Assembly (NCBI GenBank): GCA_014904845.1
Contig: MU119565.1
Span: 1-41,201 of the forward strand
Direction: 5' to 3'
DNA: 41,201 nt
From: Acephala macrosclerotiorum
Lineage: Eukaryota > Ascomycota > Leotiomycetes > Helotiales > Mollisiaceae
How positions within the stretch are numbered: position 1 is the stretch's first letter; each line of letters opens with the position of its first letter. The notes beneath the pieces were generated by a model. It did no database searches and was not told the origin of the DNA. It was given only the letters and a program-made list of their open reading frames with translations. Of this stretch, positions 23,801 through 36,300 are shown piece by piece. A program made the translations under genes and the position numbers.

Positions 23801-24929
23801 TTAAATCGACGTTTATTTTAGATTATCAATATTTACTATTTATAACTTTGAAACGAATTTTAATTTTAAAGAATTTCGCGATAATATTAAAAATATAAAT
23901 ATTAATTTGAAAATTATATCGATAAAAGTTTATAATTCGATTAATTTAATAAAAAAATATTACGTTTTATTAAAGCGTACATATAATATATTACTTCGAA
24001 AATTTTTCGATTTTTGAAAAAAAAAAACGATTTTAAATAACGATTAAAATAATTAATAATATAATAAAATCGAACGATATTATAATAAAACGCGTTTATA
24101 GTATTAATTATCGTTAAAATTAAAACGATAAAAAATGTAATAAATATAATTCAAATATATTATATTACTCGTTAAATTAACGACGTTTTACGAATAAAAA
24201 ATTATTTATAAAATTATTATTTAATCGATTTATTTTTAAATTTAAATGTATTTATTTAAAAATAAAATAAAAAATAAAAAAAATCGTATATATTTTTAAT
24301 AATAAATAAAAAAATATATTAATTACAATTATTAAATAAATCAAAAATTTTTATAATATTATAATAAAATTATTTATTAAAAAAAAACTTATTAAAAAAT
24401 TTAAATCTAAAATTAAATTTTTTTAAAAAAAATTCGAAAATAAAAAAAAATATATTTAATTTACTTTATTCGATCGAAAAAACTTTATATATTTTAAAAA
24501 AAAAATTACGTTTATTTCGAATTATAATAAAAATCTTTTTTTACGTTTTTGATTTCGACGAATATATTTATATAATAATTTATATAAATATAAAAATTTT
24601 CGAAATTTATTTAATTGAAAAAAAAAACCAAAAATAAATAATTATTTATAAATTTTCGCGTAAAAAAAATTATTATTATTTTAAATAATTCGTTTACAAT
24701 TTCTCGTAAAAAAGAAATTAATAAATTAATCGCGAAAAAAAGTTTTAAATTAATTTTTAATAATTTGAAAAAAATTAATAATTAACGAATTTTCGATTTA
24801 AAATTAATAAACGAGATTAAAAATATAAAAATAATAATTTTATACGAGAAATTTCATTTTATAATTTAAATATTTAACGATAAAAATAAAAAAATAATAT
24901 TAATTTAATTTTCGATTATTTAACGCATT

Positions 24930-25560
24930 AATTAACGAATTATCGTCGTTTTAATTCTATTTTTTAAATTTAAAAAAATTAGTTTTTATTTGAAAAATAT
25001 TATTTAAATATACGTATAATTAATAATTTTATTAATACGTATTATTTTTATTAAACTTTTGAAAGAAATAACGAATAAATTTTTATTAAACGTCGTTTTT
25101 AAAATAGTTAAATTTTGTTACAAAGTTTTAAAAACGGAAATACATTAGTATAAAACGTATAATATTTATTATAAAAATAAATTCTTAATAAAATTTTTAA
25201 TTTTCGATTTTTATTTATTTATTACGAAAAATAATTATATTTTATTCGAAATAATCGATATATAAATCGACGATACGTTTATTTTAAAAAATTAAACTTT
25301 TATAAAATTAAAAGATTTTAAATTGCAAAAAATTAAATTATTAATTAAATTTATAAAGTTTTTTACGTCGAATACTTTTTTATTATTTAATAAATAAAAT
25401 CGAAAATAAAATTATATTTTCGCAAAAAAAGTAAAATAAACGTTTAAGTTTAATTAATTTGAAATTAAACTTTTATAAATAAATATATTTCGAGTAATAT
25501 ATTCGAAGAATATATATTAATTCTATTTATTAATCGAAAATTGCGTACGATATATTAATA
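24930..25560 (+). pseudogene. copia-type reverse transcriptase remnant
   Basis: The frame containing 25266-25277 encodes Ile-Asp-Asp-Thr, preceded by a TAA (a former glutamine), giving the QIDDT form of the RT catalytic box found in some fungal copia-like pol proteins. Upstream, the same frame has the polymerase-type order with former VxKPLYG-like (around VFKIVK-CYKVL) and D-LF-T segments about 30-60 residues before the box. Downstream it shows a spaced LLI-N-VRYINN block like that preceding RNase H. Stops are TAA/TAG only. Identification rests on motif spacing in heavily mutated sequence. Confidence 0.65.
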
Positions 25561-26574
25561 ACAATTTAATATTAATATTTTGAAAAAAAAAAAAAATTAT
25601 AATATTAAATAAACGATTATAATAATAAATAAATAATTTCGATTATAAATTTCGATTTTTTTATTTCAATTTGTATTTAATAAAATTTTTCGTTTTTATA
25701 AACGGTTTTTTTATTATAAATAAAAAATTTAATTTGTAAATCGAATATATTATTATTTTTAGTAATAAAATTTATAGTAATAAATAATTCGATTTACGAG
25801 ATAATTTGCTTTATTAAAGTTTAACGAAGTATAAAAAAATTACTCGTATTATTTTAATTTTTAAACTATATATAATAATAATAGAAATCGATATAAAAAT
25901 CTCGATTTTTATTATTTTTAATTTTATTATAAAACGATTCGAATTAAATTTAATTCTCGTGATTATTTATATCGATTTTTTTTTTTTTACGAATATATAA
26001 TTAAATTCGATACTATTAAAAAGAAGCGTTTTATAATCGATATTATAATTATTAAATAATCGTATAAACGTAAAAAACTTTTAAAAATTCGATAAATTAT
26101 TAAAAATAATAATTTAATTAATACTATAATTAAATTTAATACTAATAAAATATTTAAATTACTCGTTAATATTAATCGTTTTAATATTAAAGTATAAAAA
26201 TGAATATAACGTCTCGAAGTTTAAAAATTAATTAGTAAAAACGAAAATAACGAAAAAAACGATTATTAAAAAAAATAATATTAAAAAAAAAAACGTGTAA
26301 TTATTATTTTAATGTTTTTAGTATTTTTCGATGTTTTCGATGTTTTCGAGAATAGAATTTTCGATTAACTTAGAAATTATAAATATCGAATTTAAAAGAA
26401 TTTTTTTAAGTTTAATTTAATCGATTAAATATTATAATACGTAATAATAATTAGTTCACGATTAGATTTCTTTTTAGTATTTGATAGCGAAATAGTGCAT
26501 TGATAATTGTAGTAGTACTTTTTTTTATATTTAGTTTACAAGTTGAAAAGAGTATTTTCTTTTAAAAAGAAAAT

Positions 26575-26810
26575 TACTAGTATCGATTTAATCATGTGAT
26601 CATTTAAACGATCGATTAAATAATTCGAATTATAATTTTTATTACTTTTAGTAATAGTTATTCTAATGTTTATTTTTTAATTTTATGTTTATTTTATTTA
26701 ATTATATAAATAAATAAATACTCTTTTTTAAAAAGAAATAAATAAAATTAAATTATTAATATTAAATTAAAATTTTAATATTTTGTAATTTGTTTTCGAA
26801 CGTATTAATA
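26575..26810 (+). repeat. 3' LTR
   Basis: Partner of 20594-20830. This copy and the 250 bp or so upstream of it (26320-26575) keep more C/G outside CpG than the 5' LTR, so it has been less mutated. A short 11-bp-scale tandem (tttcgatgttttcgatgttttcgag) lies just upstream at about 26325-26350. Confidence 0.75.
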
Positions 26811-27415
26811 ATTATAGTATATATAATATAATTTTTTAATAAATCGTATAATATTAAAATATATTAACGAATAAACGAAAACGATTAATATTTTTATAAA
26901 AAAAAAAAATTAATTTTAAATAATATATATATAATTTTAAATGTTTTTAATATATAATTATTTTCGTTTTACGAATTTTATTTCGAAGATTAATAATAAA
27001 TATAAAATTTTTAATATTGGATTAAATTTAAAATAATAATAAAAATTTGTTGCGATTATTAAAATTTTCGATTTTAAATTAAAAACGATTAATTTTTTAT
27101 TTAAAAAAAATTTAAATCGTATAAACGTTCGAAATATATTTTTAAAAATTAAATTATTAAATAAATTTAAATACGATTTTTTAATCGAAATCCAATTATA
27201 TTACGAATTATTTTAACGAATACAAATAACGCAATAATAATCGCGTCGAGATATATTACTACGATAGACTACGAACGTTTTAAACGTAAAAAAAAACAGT
27301 AGTACAAACGATCATATAAAAAAGTTTTTAAAAAGTGTAATTTTTACTTTTTTTTTTTTATAATATTTATTAAATATCTCTTAGTAAAAAGTATATTATT
27401 AATTTGTTTATTAAA
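26811..27415. other. AT-rich spacer between retroelement and coiled-coil pseudogene
   Basis: Strongly mutated, but C and G rise gradually after 27190. From about 27190 to 27340 one plus frame gives a basic, protein-like stretch (RYITTIDYERFKRKKK), which could be an upstream exon of the pseudogene that follows. No stop-free ORF supports this. Confidence 0.5.
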
Positions 27416-27460
27416 CGCAGAATCTTGCAATTCTTCTTTCAAATTTTAGTTTTTTTTGTT

Positions 27461-30093
27461 GACCTGTCGCTCTAGCATGGTATAGATTTAGAGACTATTG
27501 ACAGACACATTTAGCGTGCGCTAGAGTAGAACAATAACCTTGATCAAGTTCGCGAACGCATTCGTGCACTCCAGAACAGCGCAGTTCAAATTGCAATCGA
27601 GAATGCAATCCAGAATGCAGTATATAAAACTGCGCAAGTTGCAATTACACTGCGGCTAGAGGATGTCGAGAAGAGATTGGTTGCATAATAGGAAGAGAAC
27701 GTGCACAATAAAACAAGGCTGTTTGAGGCTCAAGAGAGTTCAGCGGGGCAACTCGCGCAAATTAAACATTACCAGAAGAGAATTGACGAACTTGAGACTG
27801 TGGAGAGAAATCGCACGCGGGAGGAATCGCGACAACAAGTGGAATTAGCTGAGAAGCTTCGTTAGAGTCAGTAGACGATAGAGACTCTTAAAAGGACAAT
27901 TGCAGATCACGAATCTGCTCGCGAAATGCAGGTCGTACTCGCAAAGCAGTACTAAGATTAACGAGGGATAGCAGACGAATTGGAGAAATGTCGTTTGATG
28001 ATCGCAGAATTCGAGCGTAGGATCTCGAAGTATAAGTTCGAGAGTGATAAGTAAGTATTAGTAGTAGAGTTATTGCGATAGTAGCTTGCCGCATATTCGT
28101 AATAAGTAACGATAGAATTAAAAGTACTGCGGTCGAGAATTGTTTAATGGGAAAAAGGTGATTTACGAAGACTAAAAGATATTAATGCCGAAGTAATGTT
28201 TTAAAGCTTTTAAAAAAGAGTTTTCGAATTAGAGCTCGTTAATTAATTGTAAATCGAAGATTTAAAGAATTTTAAAGAAGTGACTACGATTAAAAGTAGG
28301 ACTTTGGATATAATACTTACTAAGATTAAAAAGACTAAAAAAAGAGTAGAGAAAATGAGTATAGTTTTTATAGGACGACTTTAGTTTAAATCGAACTATA
28401 AAGACGATAATTGCGAGACGATTTATTCGAATAAATTTTAATTTAAAAATTTGCTTGCGGCGAAGGCGCAATTTAATGAGATTAAAGATTTGAAAAAGTC
28501 GATTGTTAAGTTTATTGTTTTTATAGCTAGAATAATTTAGCGCAAAATAAGAATACTCGCGTGAAAATCCTCGAGTGGTAAAAACTAGTTTCGGGCGAGC
28601 GGTTCACTATCGCGAATAGCGTAGGCGCTGGAGTCGAAATAGAGACTTCGAATCTCAAGCAAATGCTCGTAGTCGTGAGTAGACGAGTAAGAGTCTTGGA
28701 ACAAGAAAATCGGACTGTTTATAACTTTTAAGTAGAATTGGATATAGCGAGAGCAACTGTCGAGAACTAACGGCAAAAGGTAAAACGGGTCGAATAGCTC
28801 GAAAGGGAGCTCGCCGAGGTAAAGAAGTAGTTGTAGTAAAAACAAATGACTACTAGAGACCTCGAAGAAAGCTTGAAAATAGCGCGCGACGCCACGCAAA
28901 GAGATATAGAGCTTATAAGCATCCTTAAAAAAGAATTAAATATAGTCAAAGCAGAGAATAAAGTATTATTTTAGTAAAGGAAAACAGCTATTGCAGAGTT
29001 TATAGTAGAATTAAAAACGGTCAAAATAAACGTTAAAATTTTACAGAAAGAAATAAAACGAGTTCGTAGTTTGAAAATAAAATTAAATAATTTAAGAATA
29101 GTTTTACAAGCTATAAAAAGCGTGTAAGTGGAATTAAATAAAATAAAATAAGACTTGAAAGACTTAAAGTAAATATTAAACTCGTATATTAAAAATTTGA
29201 AATTAATTAAAGTCGAAATTGATAAAAAACTAAAAACTTCGAATAATTAAATGATCGACCTAGAAAAAGACTTAGAAATAGCGCGGCAATTTATTAAAAA
29301 GAGAAAAAAAAAGTTAATAAACTTGAAATTTAAAATCGATAATAAAAACGAGCGTATAAAATTATTAAAAATATAATTATTTGAGACGAATCGTTTAATA
29401 TAATTAAAGAGAGAAAAAGAGAAACTCGAGATCGAGTAAAAAAAAATTCAAATTACGATAATTCAAATAAAAGTTTTAAATAACTAAAATTTTAAAGAAT
29501 TTATATAACGAAAAGTGTAAATCGATATTAGTTTTTTATAAATTAAAAAAAAAATGATTAAAACGAGATTGAATATTATAAAATATACTAAGTATAAAAT
29601 ACGCTTCGAAAGTTTTAAAATAAGTCGCTAAATAAACGTTAATTATATTTTTATAAAAAATTTAAAAAAGAACTTTAAAGAATTACGTAATTAGATCGTT
29701 TATTGTTTTGTAAACAGTATTATAACGATAGTAAAACTCGAGAAATATAAAGACTTTTTAGTAAATTAAAAGCATTTCGCTAACTACGAGAAATTCTTTT
29801 ATTATAGCTATAATCTACTTCGGAAGAGATATCGCGATTTGAATAATGCGAGAGAAGATTTGAAGAGTACTGCAAGACTTAGAGCTCGAGAACTAGTAAG
29901 ACTTCGCGCCAAGTTTAAAGCACCGTCTCTTTCATCGCTCTTTGTATTTGGTTCGAGGCAAAAAGAGAAATAGGTCGTAGCGATATTGATTTTCAGTTCT
30001 TCGTCTCGAGAGATTTGTTATAGTGATAGCCGTTCGAGTACTGGAAGAAAACTGCGAGATGGGAGGGCTGGCCAGTATGCGATACTGATGTGA
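27461..30093 (+). pseudogene. large coiled-coil protein gene destroyed by glutamine-codon stops and a frameshift
   Basis: Plus-strand reading is coherent in one frame from about 27461 to 28540 and in another from about 28541 to the TGA at 30091-30093. The switch at about 28520-28560 is a small indel, not an obvious intron. About 45 stops interrupt it, all TAA or TAG, the products of CAA/CAG. Apart from the terminal codon, a TGA appears only where the first frame runs past the indel (28559). The product, roughly 875 residues, is rich in Glu, Lys, Arg, Leu and former Gln with heptad-like spacing (QVRERIRALQNSAVQIAIEN, KRIDELETVERNRTREESR, ARATVEN-RQKVKRVE), so a long coiled coil. The last 100 residues or so change to a basic, aromatic segment (FANYEKFFYYSYNLLRKRYRDL) and a serine-rich tail ending GRAGQYAILM. 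The 5' start is not clear. Damage alternates: mild at 27461-28080, heavy at 28090-28560, mild at 28561-28930, heavy at 28935-29790, mild to the end. Family not recognised. Confidence 0.75.
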
Positions 30094-30240
30094 GCTGGGC
30101 CCTGGATGATCGCATATGAAAGTCGTTGTGGATCTGACGATTGACTTGGTCCGATGTGCCTTCGTACTTCTTAGCTTTGCTAAGAGAAGAAAGAGCTAAA
30201 AAAAGCTTATCGAAACTTTTTACACTGAAAACCGGGTATG

Positions 30241-30306
30241 CGATCGATTTAATAACTTGTTATTAAAAGTGTACGATCGATTTAATAATTTATTATTAAA
30301 AAATTA
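30241..30306 (+). repeat. two-unit 33-bp tandem duplication
   Basis: 30241-30273 and 30274-30306 both begin cgatcgatttaata and continue with the same ttattaaaa block. The first 28 bp differ at two positions (C/T and G/A), both RIP-like, with the second unit carrying T and A. It sits exactly at the edge where the ordinary 3' flank of the pseudogene passes into the saturated block. The flank 30094-30240 contains a small hairpin at 30169-30185 (7-bp stem, ttt loop). Confidence 0.65.
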
Positions 30307-33300
30307 ATTTCGAAAAAATTTATTTAATTTAATTTTATAAAAAACGAGTATAAATTAATCCGATTTTAAAAATCGAAATTTGAGATTATATAATATTTCG
30401 TGTTTTTTATTTCGATAATAAATAATTTGTAATAATAATAATTATATTTTAAATTATATTTATTATAATAATATTTTTTATATAATTATTTTTTTAATTT
30501 AAATATTAATTAAAAAATTTTATATACGATTTAAAAAATTTTATATTTTATTTTTTATTTTTATATTTTAAAAAAATTAATAAAAAATTTTAATTAAATG
30601 ATAATTTCGTATTATTAATTTAAAATTTTTAATTATCGAGTATTTAATTCGTTTTTTTTTTAAAGTTTTTAAATATTATAATTTAATATAAAAAACGTTT
30701 TCTAGTTTAATATTTAATAAAATTTAAATATTTTTATTCGATTTTATTTAAATTATATTATTTTTCGATTATTTTACGTTTATTAATATTTTTTTTCTTA
30801 AGTATTTTACTTTAAAAATAAAAACGATTTAATTTTAATATAATAAATTAATTTATTATAATATGTAATTTTATTAATAAAAGTTTAATTATAATTATTA
30901 CGTTTTAAAAAAAAAAATTTCGTATTATTAATAATTTATTAATAAAATAATATTATTAAAAAACAAATAAAAACGTTTTAATATTTGTTTAAAAAAAAAT
31001 ATTTAAAATTATATAAAAAGTTTAAAAAACGTTTTAAAAAGTATTTAATAAAAAACGCGAAAAATTGAAAAAAATCGTAAAAAAATATTAAAAAATAAAT
31101 AAATCGACGTAAAATATCGTACGTGAAATTAAATATATTAAATTAAAACGATTTTAAAACGTCGAAAAAATACGAAAAAAAATTAATAAAAATTATAATT
31201 AACGTCGATAATTTTTACGAGTAATTAAAATTTTATTATTTTTAAATAATTTTTAAAAAATAATATACGTAAACGAGTTTTTAAATATTTATTTTTTAAG
31301 TTTTTTAATTTTTTTTTTTTTTTAATAAAAAAATACGAATATATAAATAATTTTTTATTAATTTTTAATATTTAAATATTTTATTTATAAACGTATTAAA
31401 AAATTATTTCAAAAGTTTTAAAATGTTTATTTTACGATATTTATAAAAAATTATATTTAAAAAATTAAAATAAATTTTAATTTTTATATAATTACAAAAC
31501 GTTTTATTAGTATATATTCTATTTATAGTTTATAAATTACAAACATTAAAATATTTTTTTTTTTTAATTAAAAATTTTATTAATTAATTATTTTATTAAA
31601 ATTATTTAAATATTTTAAAAAATTTAAATATTATAAAAAAACGTTTTATTATTTATATTTATATTATAAATATTTTTTTTAAATTTATTTTAAACGTATA
31701 AAAAAAAAGAATTATAAAAAAAATCGTAAATATTATATAATAATAAAATAAAATTCGAATAATTTATTAATAATATTATTAATTTAAAATTTATTAATAT
31801 ATATTATTATTATAATAAATTAAAAAAATTTCTTTTTTTAAATAAAACTTTATACGATTTTATTTTATCGATAAAAATAAAATATTATTTATTTTTTTAT
31901 AATTATACGCGAATAATTCAATATATAAAAAAAATAAATATTAATTATAAATTATTAAATTTATAATTCGATAATTATATTTTTCGAAAAATTAAAAATA
32001 CGTTTTTTATATTAAATTTAAATAATAAATTAATTAATATTATAATTATTAATAAAAAAAATTATAATACGAATTTAAAAAACGATTTATTTGAAAATAA
32101 TTTTAATATTAAACTCGAAAATTTTAAATTTAATAATATTATTAATCGATTTTTTTTTTTTTAATTTTTATAATTAAAAATTATAAATTACGTTTATTAT
32201 TTTAATAAGTTTTTAAATTGTATTAAATAATTCGCGTATTAGTAATTTTTTTAATATTAAAAATATTATTATTTATATATATATATTTTTTATTTAGTTT
32301 TTATATTCTTTTTAATTATATAATTTTTTTTAATATTTTAATTTTATATTTTATTTTTATAATTTAATATTTTTTCGATAAACTTTTTTTAAAAATTATT
32401 TAATTTATTTTTAATTTTTAAAATATTAAAAATATATTTATTATTAAATTTATAAAAATAAATATTTTTATAAATATTATTAAAAATTGTTTAAAATTAA
32501 TTAAATTAATATTAAAAAATTTAAATTTAATAATTTAATATTTTTATATTATTATTAAAATTTTTTTTAATTATTTTTTTTAATTTTTAATATTATGTTT
32601 TTTTATTTTAAAATTATAAAATTAATTACAAAAATAATAATATATTTTTATAATTTATTTAATAAATTAATAATTAAATCGAATTTTCGAATTTATTTAA
32701 TTAAATATATTTAAATTATTATTAAAAAAATTATAAATCTTATTAAAAATTAACGTTATACGCGAATATTAATTTTTAATTTTACGATATTCAATATATT
32801 TTTCGAAATAATATTTATCGAATTTTAATATACTTTAAATAAAAATTTTAATAATATTATAATTCGAATATAAATATATTAAAATTTTATTATATATATT
32901 AAATATTAAAAAATTAATAATTTATATCGTATAAATATTTACAATATTATTATTATAAAAAATTAAAATTTATAAAATTAATTAATTCTTTTTTAAATTT
33001 AATATAAATTTTTTATTTAATATTTAATATTTTTTTTTTTTTTAAAATTTAAAATTATAAAAAATTATTTTATACGAATAAAAAGAAATTATTAATTTAA
33101 TTATAAATATAATTTAATTATTATTTTTATAATTAAATATAATTATAATATTAATTTTATTTTGTTTTTTTTTCAAAAATTTTAATAATTATTTTTTATA
33201 TAATAAATTATACGATTAAATTTTAAACGAATTAAAATTAATTTATTTTTATTATTACAATTTTTAAAAAAATTTAAAAAATAATAAAAACGATTATTAT

Positions 33301-36300
33301 TATTAATAATAAATTTTTTATTTCGAAATTATTAAATATATTGAAATTCGTTTTAAAAATTTATAATTATTTTATTCGAAATATAAAAATAAAAATATTT
33401 ATTATTATTTTTTTTAATTATTTTTTTTTTAATATATTTAATAAAATAAAATTATTAATAATTATTTTTATTAAATTAAAATGTATTTTTAAATAATATT
33501 ATTAAATTTATTAAATATAAATTCGAATTATATTTTAATAAAAATTTTTAAAAGTATAATAATTTTAATTTAAATAAATATCGTTTTTTATATATATAAA
33601 AATTATTAAAAAAAAATTTTAAATTCGTATAAATTTATTTTTATAAATATATTTTTTAATTTTCGATATAAATTTTTTAAATTATTATTAAAAAATTTAT
33701 ATATAAATTTTTATTAAATTTAAAATTTTATTAATTAAATTTTATTTGTTTATAAAAATATAATAAAATGATTTTTTCGAATATTTTAAAAATTTAAAAT
33801 AAAATTAATAAAATTTTATTTAATTTATTTTATTTTTAAAATAATTTTCGTACGAATTTCGATTTTAATTTAAATTTTTTTCGAGATTTATAATATAAAA
33901 ATATTTAAATTTGAAATATTATTTAATTATTTTTATTTTTATATTTTTTTTATTTATTTAAAAATATTATATTATTTCGTTAAAATAAAAAAATTATAAA
34001 TTAAAATCGTAAAAATCGTAATATTGAATTTAACGATTATATAAAAATTATAAACGATAATTTTTATAATAATAAAAAAAAAATCGTTTTAAATTTTAAT
34101 TTTATTATTTTTTAATTTACGTATTTTAATTTATTAAAAACTATTTTAAAAATATATAATATATTATTATAATATAATTTTCAATTATATTATTTACGTA
34201 ATTTAACGATTTTTAAATTATTATTTTATAATAATACTATAATTGCAACTTAGAAAAAAAAATTAAATTGTATAATACGTTAAAATTTAATAATAAATAT
34301 TTTAATATTTTATTTTTTATTTGGAATTTTTTAATTATTTTAATAATTTTTTTCGATTTTTTTATAGTTTTAATTATATTTTTATTTAGTTTATAATTTT
34401 TTTTTCGAGTCGATTTTATTTTAAAATATTTTATATTTTTTATTATTAATATATTTTTTTTTAATTATAAATAAAATATAATATATTGAATTTTATAATT
34501 AATTTTTATTAATAAAATCGAAAATCAATTTTTATTATATATAGATAATATTAATAATACGAGAAAAATTTATTTTATTAAATTTTTTATATTTAATTTT
34601 TCGATTATTTAAAAATAAAATAATATTTTTTTAATAATATAATTTATTATTTTATTTTCTTAATTTATAAATTAAATTATAAAATAATAATTTATTTATA
34701 AAAAAATTATTATTATTAATAAAATAAATATAATAAATTTTAAAATTTTTATTATATTAAATAAATATTATAATTTTATTTAAAGTTTTATTCGAAAAAA
34801 TATTATTATTTTTAAAAAACTTTAATTAATTTTAATTAATAAATAAATATTTAATATAAACGTAAAATATTTATAATTTTTTTAATTTATAATTTAAAAA
34901 AAATTTATAATATTATTTTAATTAAATAATATTTTTAATAAAATAAATATAATAAATTGAAAATTTATTTTTTTAATATATATTATAAAAAGTTCAATTT
35001 AATTTTTTAATGAAAAACGATATTATAATATTTAATTTTTAAATCGTAAATATGAAATTTATAAAAAAAAATCTTTTTTTAATCGTATTATTATTTATAT
35101 TAATAAATTATATAAAAAAATTAATATTAAATAATTTGAAATTTTTATTAAAAAATAAAATTAAAAAAAATATAATAATTCGAAATTAAATAATTTAAAT
35201 TTTATTATATTATTTAAAAAAATATTTTAATTAAATAAAATAAAAAAATTTAAAAAATTAAAATTTTTTATTTTTTCGAAAAAAATATTAATACAAATTA
35301 TAAATTAATTAATAATATAATAATAATAATAATAAAAATAATTTTTTTTTAGAAATTATTTTTTAAAAATTATTTTAATTATTTAAATTTAATTAAACGA
35401 TTTTTATATATTATATATTATATTTTTTATTTATTTTTTGATTCGTTTTTTATACGATTATAAAATATTATTTTTTAAAATATCGAATTCGTTTATTTTT
35501 ATATTATTTTTAAAAATAAAAAACGAATTTATTAATATAAAAAAAATTTTATTTTATTAATATTAAATTTTAATAATTTTAAATTTTATAATTATTAATT
35601 ATAAATATTAAAATTTTATATTTTAAAATTTAAATTTAAATTTAAATTTTTTTATTTAATATAATTTTAATAAATATAAAAAATAAATTTTTATTAATAT
35701 TCAATTAAAAAAATTATAATTATTTTTTAAAGTTTAATTATAAAAATTTATTACGTTTATTAATATTTATATTTTTTTTTATAAAAACTTTAAAATCGAA
35801 ATATTACGTTTTAAAAATATTAAATAATATACGATTTAATCGTAAATTGTTTAATATTGTATATTATTACGTATTAATTTATAATATAAAATATTTTTTT
35901 TCGATTTATTCGTTTGATAAATAAATAAATATTTTATAATAAATATTTATTTTAAAATCAAATTATATTTTTAATTCGTATTATAATAAAATTATATATA
36001 TTTTTTTTAAAAATCTTTATAAATAATTAATTTCAAAAATAATATTAATTATATATTTTTTAATATATAATAAATTTTCGTTTACTATAAATTAATTAAT
36101 AATTTTTCTATTTTTATTTTTATTTTATTAATTAATAAATTAATTTACGAATTATAAATAATTTCAAATAAATTTAATTTATTAATTAAAACGAATTAAT
36201 TTACGATTAAATTTTTTTTATTTTATATTTTATTATTTTTTATATTAATAAAACGACGTTAAAAAATAAATTATTTTAATAAAACTTATTAAAAACTATT

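Larger units (their letters stand above)
20594..26810 (+). mobile_element. RIP-degraded Ty1/copia-type LTR retrotransposon
   Basis: Two direct repeats of 237 and 236 bp (20594-20830 and 26575-26810) bracket 5.7 kb; the total of 6.2 kb is normal for an LTR retroelement. A reverse-transcriptase remnant reads on the plus strand at about 24930-25560, in the 3' half, as expected for the copia order protease-integrase-RT-RNase H. The interior has more CpG than neighbouring blocks, consistent with a once GC-richer coding sequence. No frame is intact: TAA/TAG stops are spread throughout. I could not identify a target-site duplication, a primer-binding site, or gag. The element is dead. Confidence 0.75.

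Noticed and set aside
27888..28949. Minus-strand ORFs of 60-104 codons over the coiled-coil pseudogene
   Set aside because: Antisense shadows; the plus-strand frame gives the coherent coiled-coil translation.
27461..30093. Reassigned genetic code with TAA/TAG read as glutamine, as in ciliates
   Set aside because: The intact 262-codon stretch at 7349-8134 uses only CAA/CAG for its 17 glutamines and the EEP gene ends properly at TAG. TAR density follows local AT content, and CpA loss explains it without a code change.
30169..30185. A hairpin (7-bp stem, ttt loop) as a transcription terminator
   Set aside because: Eukaryotic Pol II genes do not use intrinsic hairpin terminators, and a 7-bp stem is common by chance.
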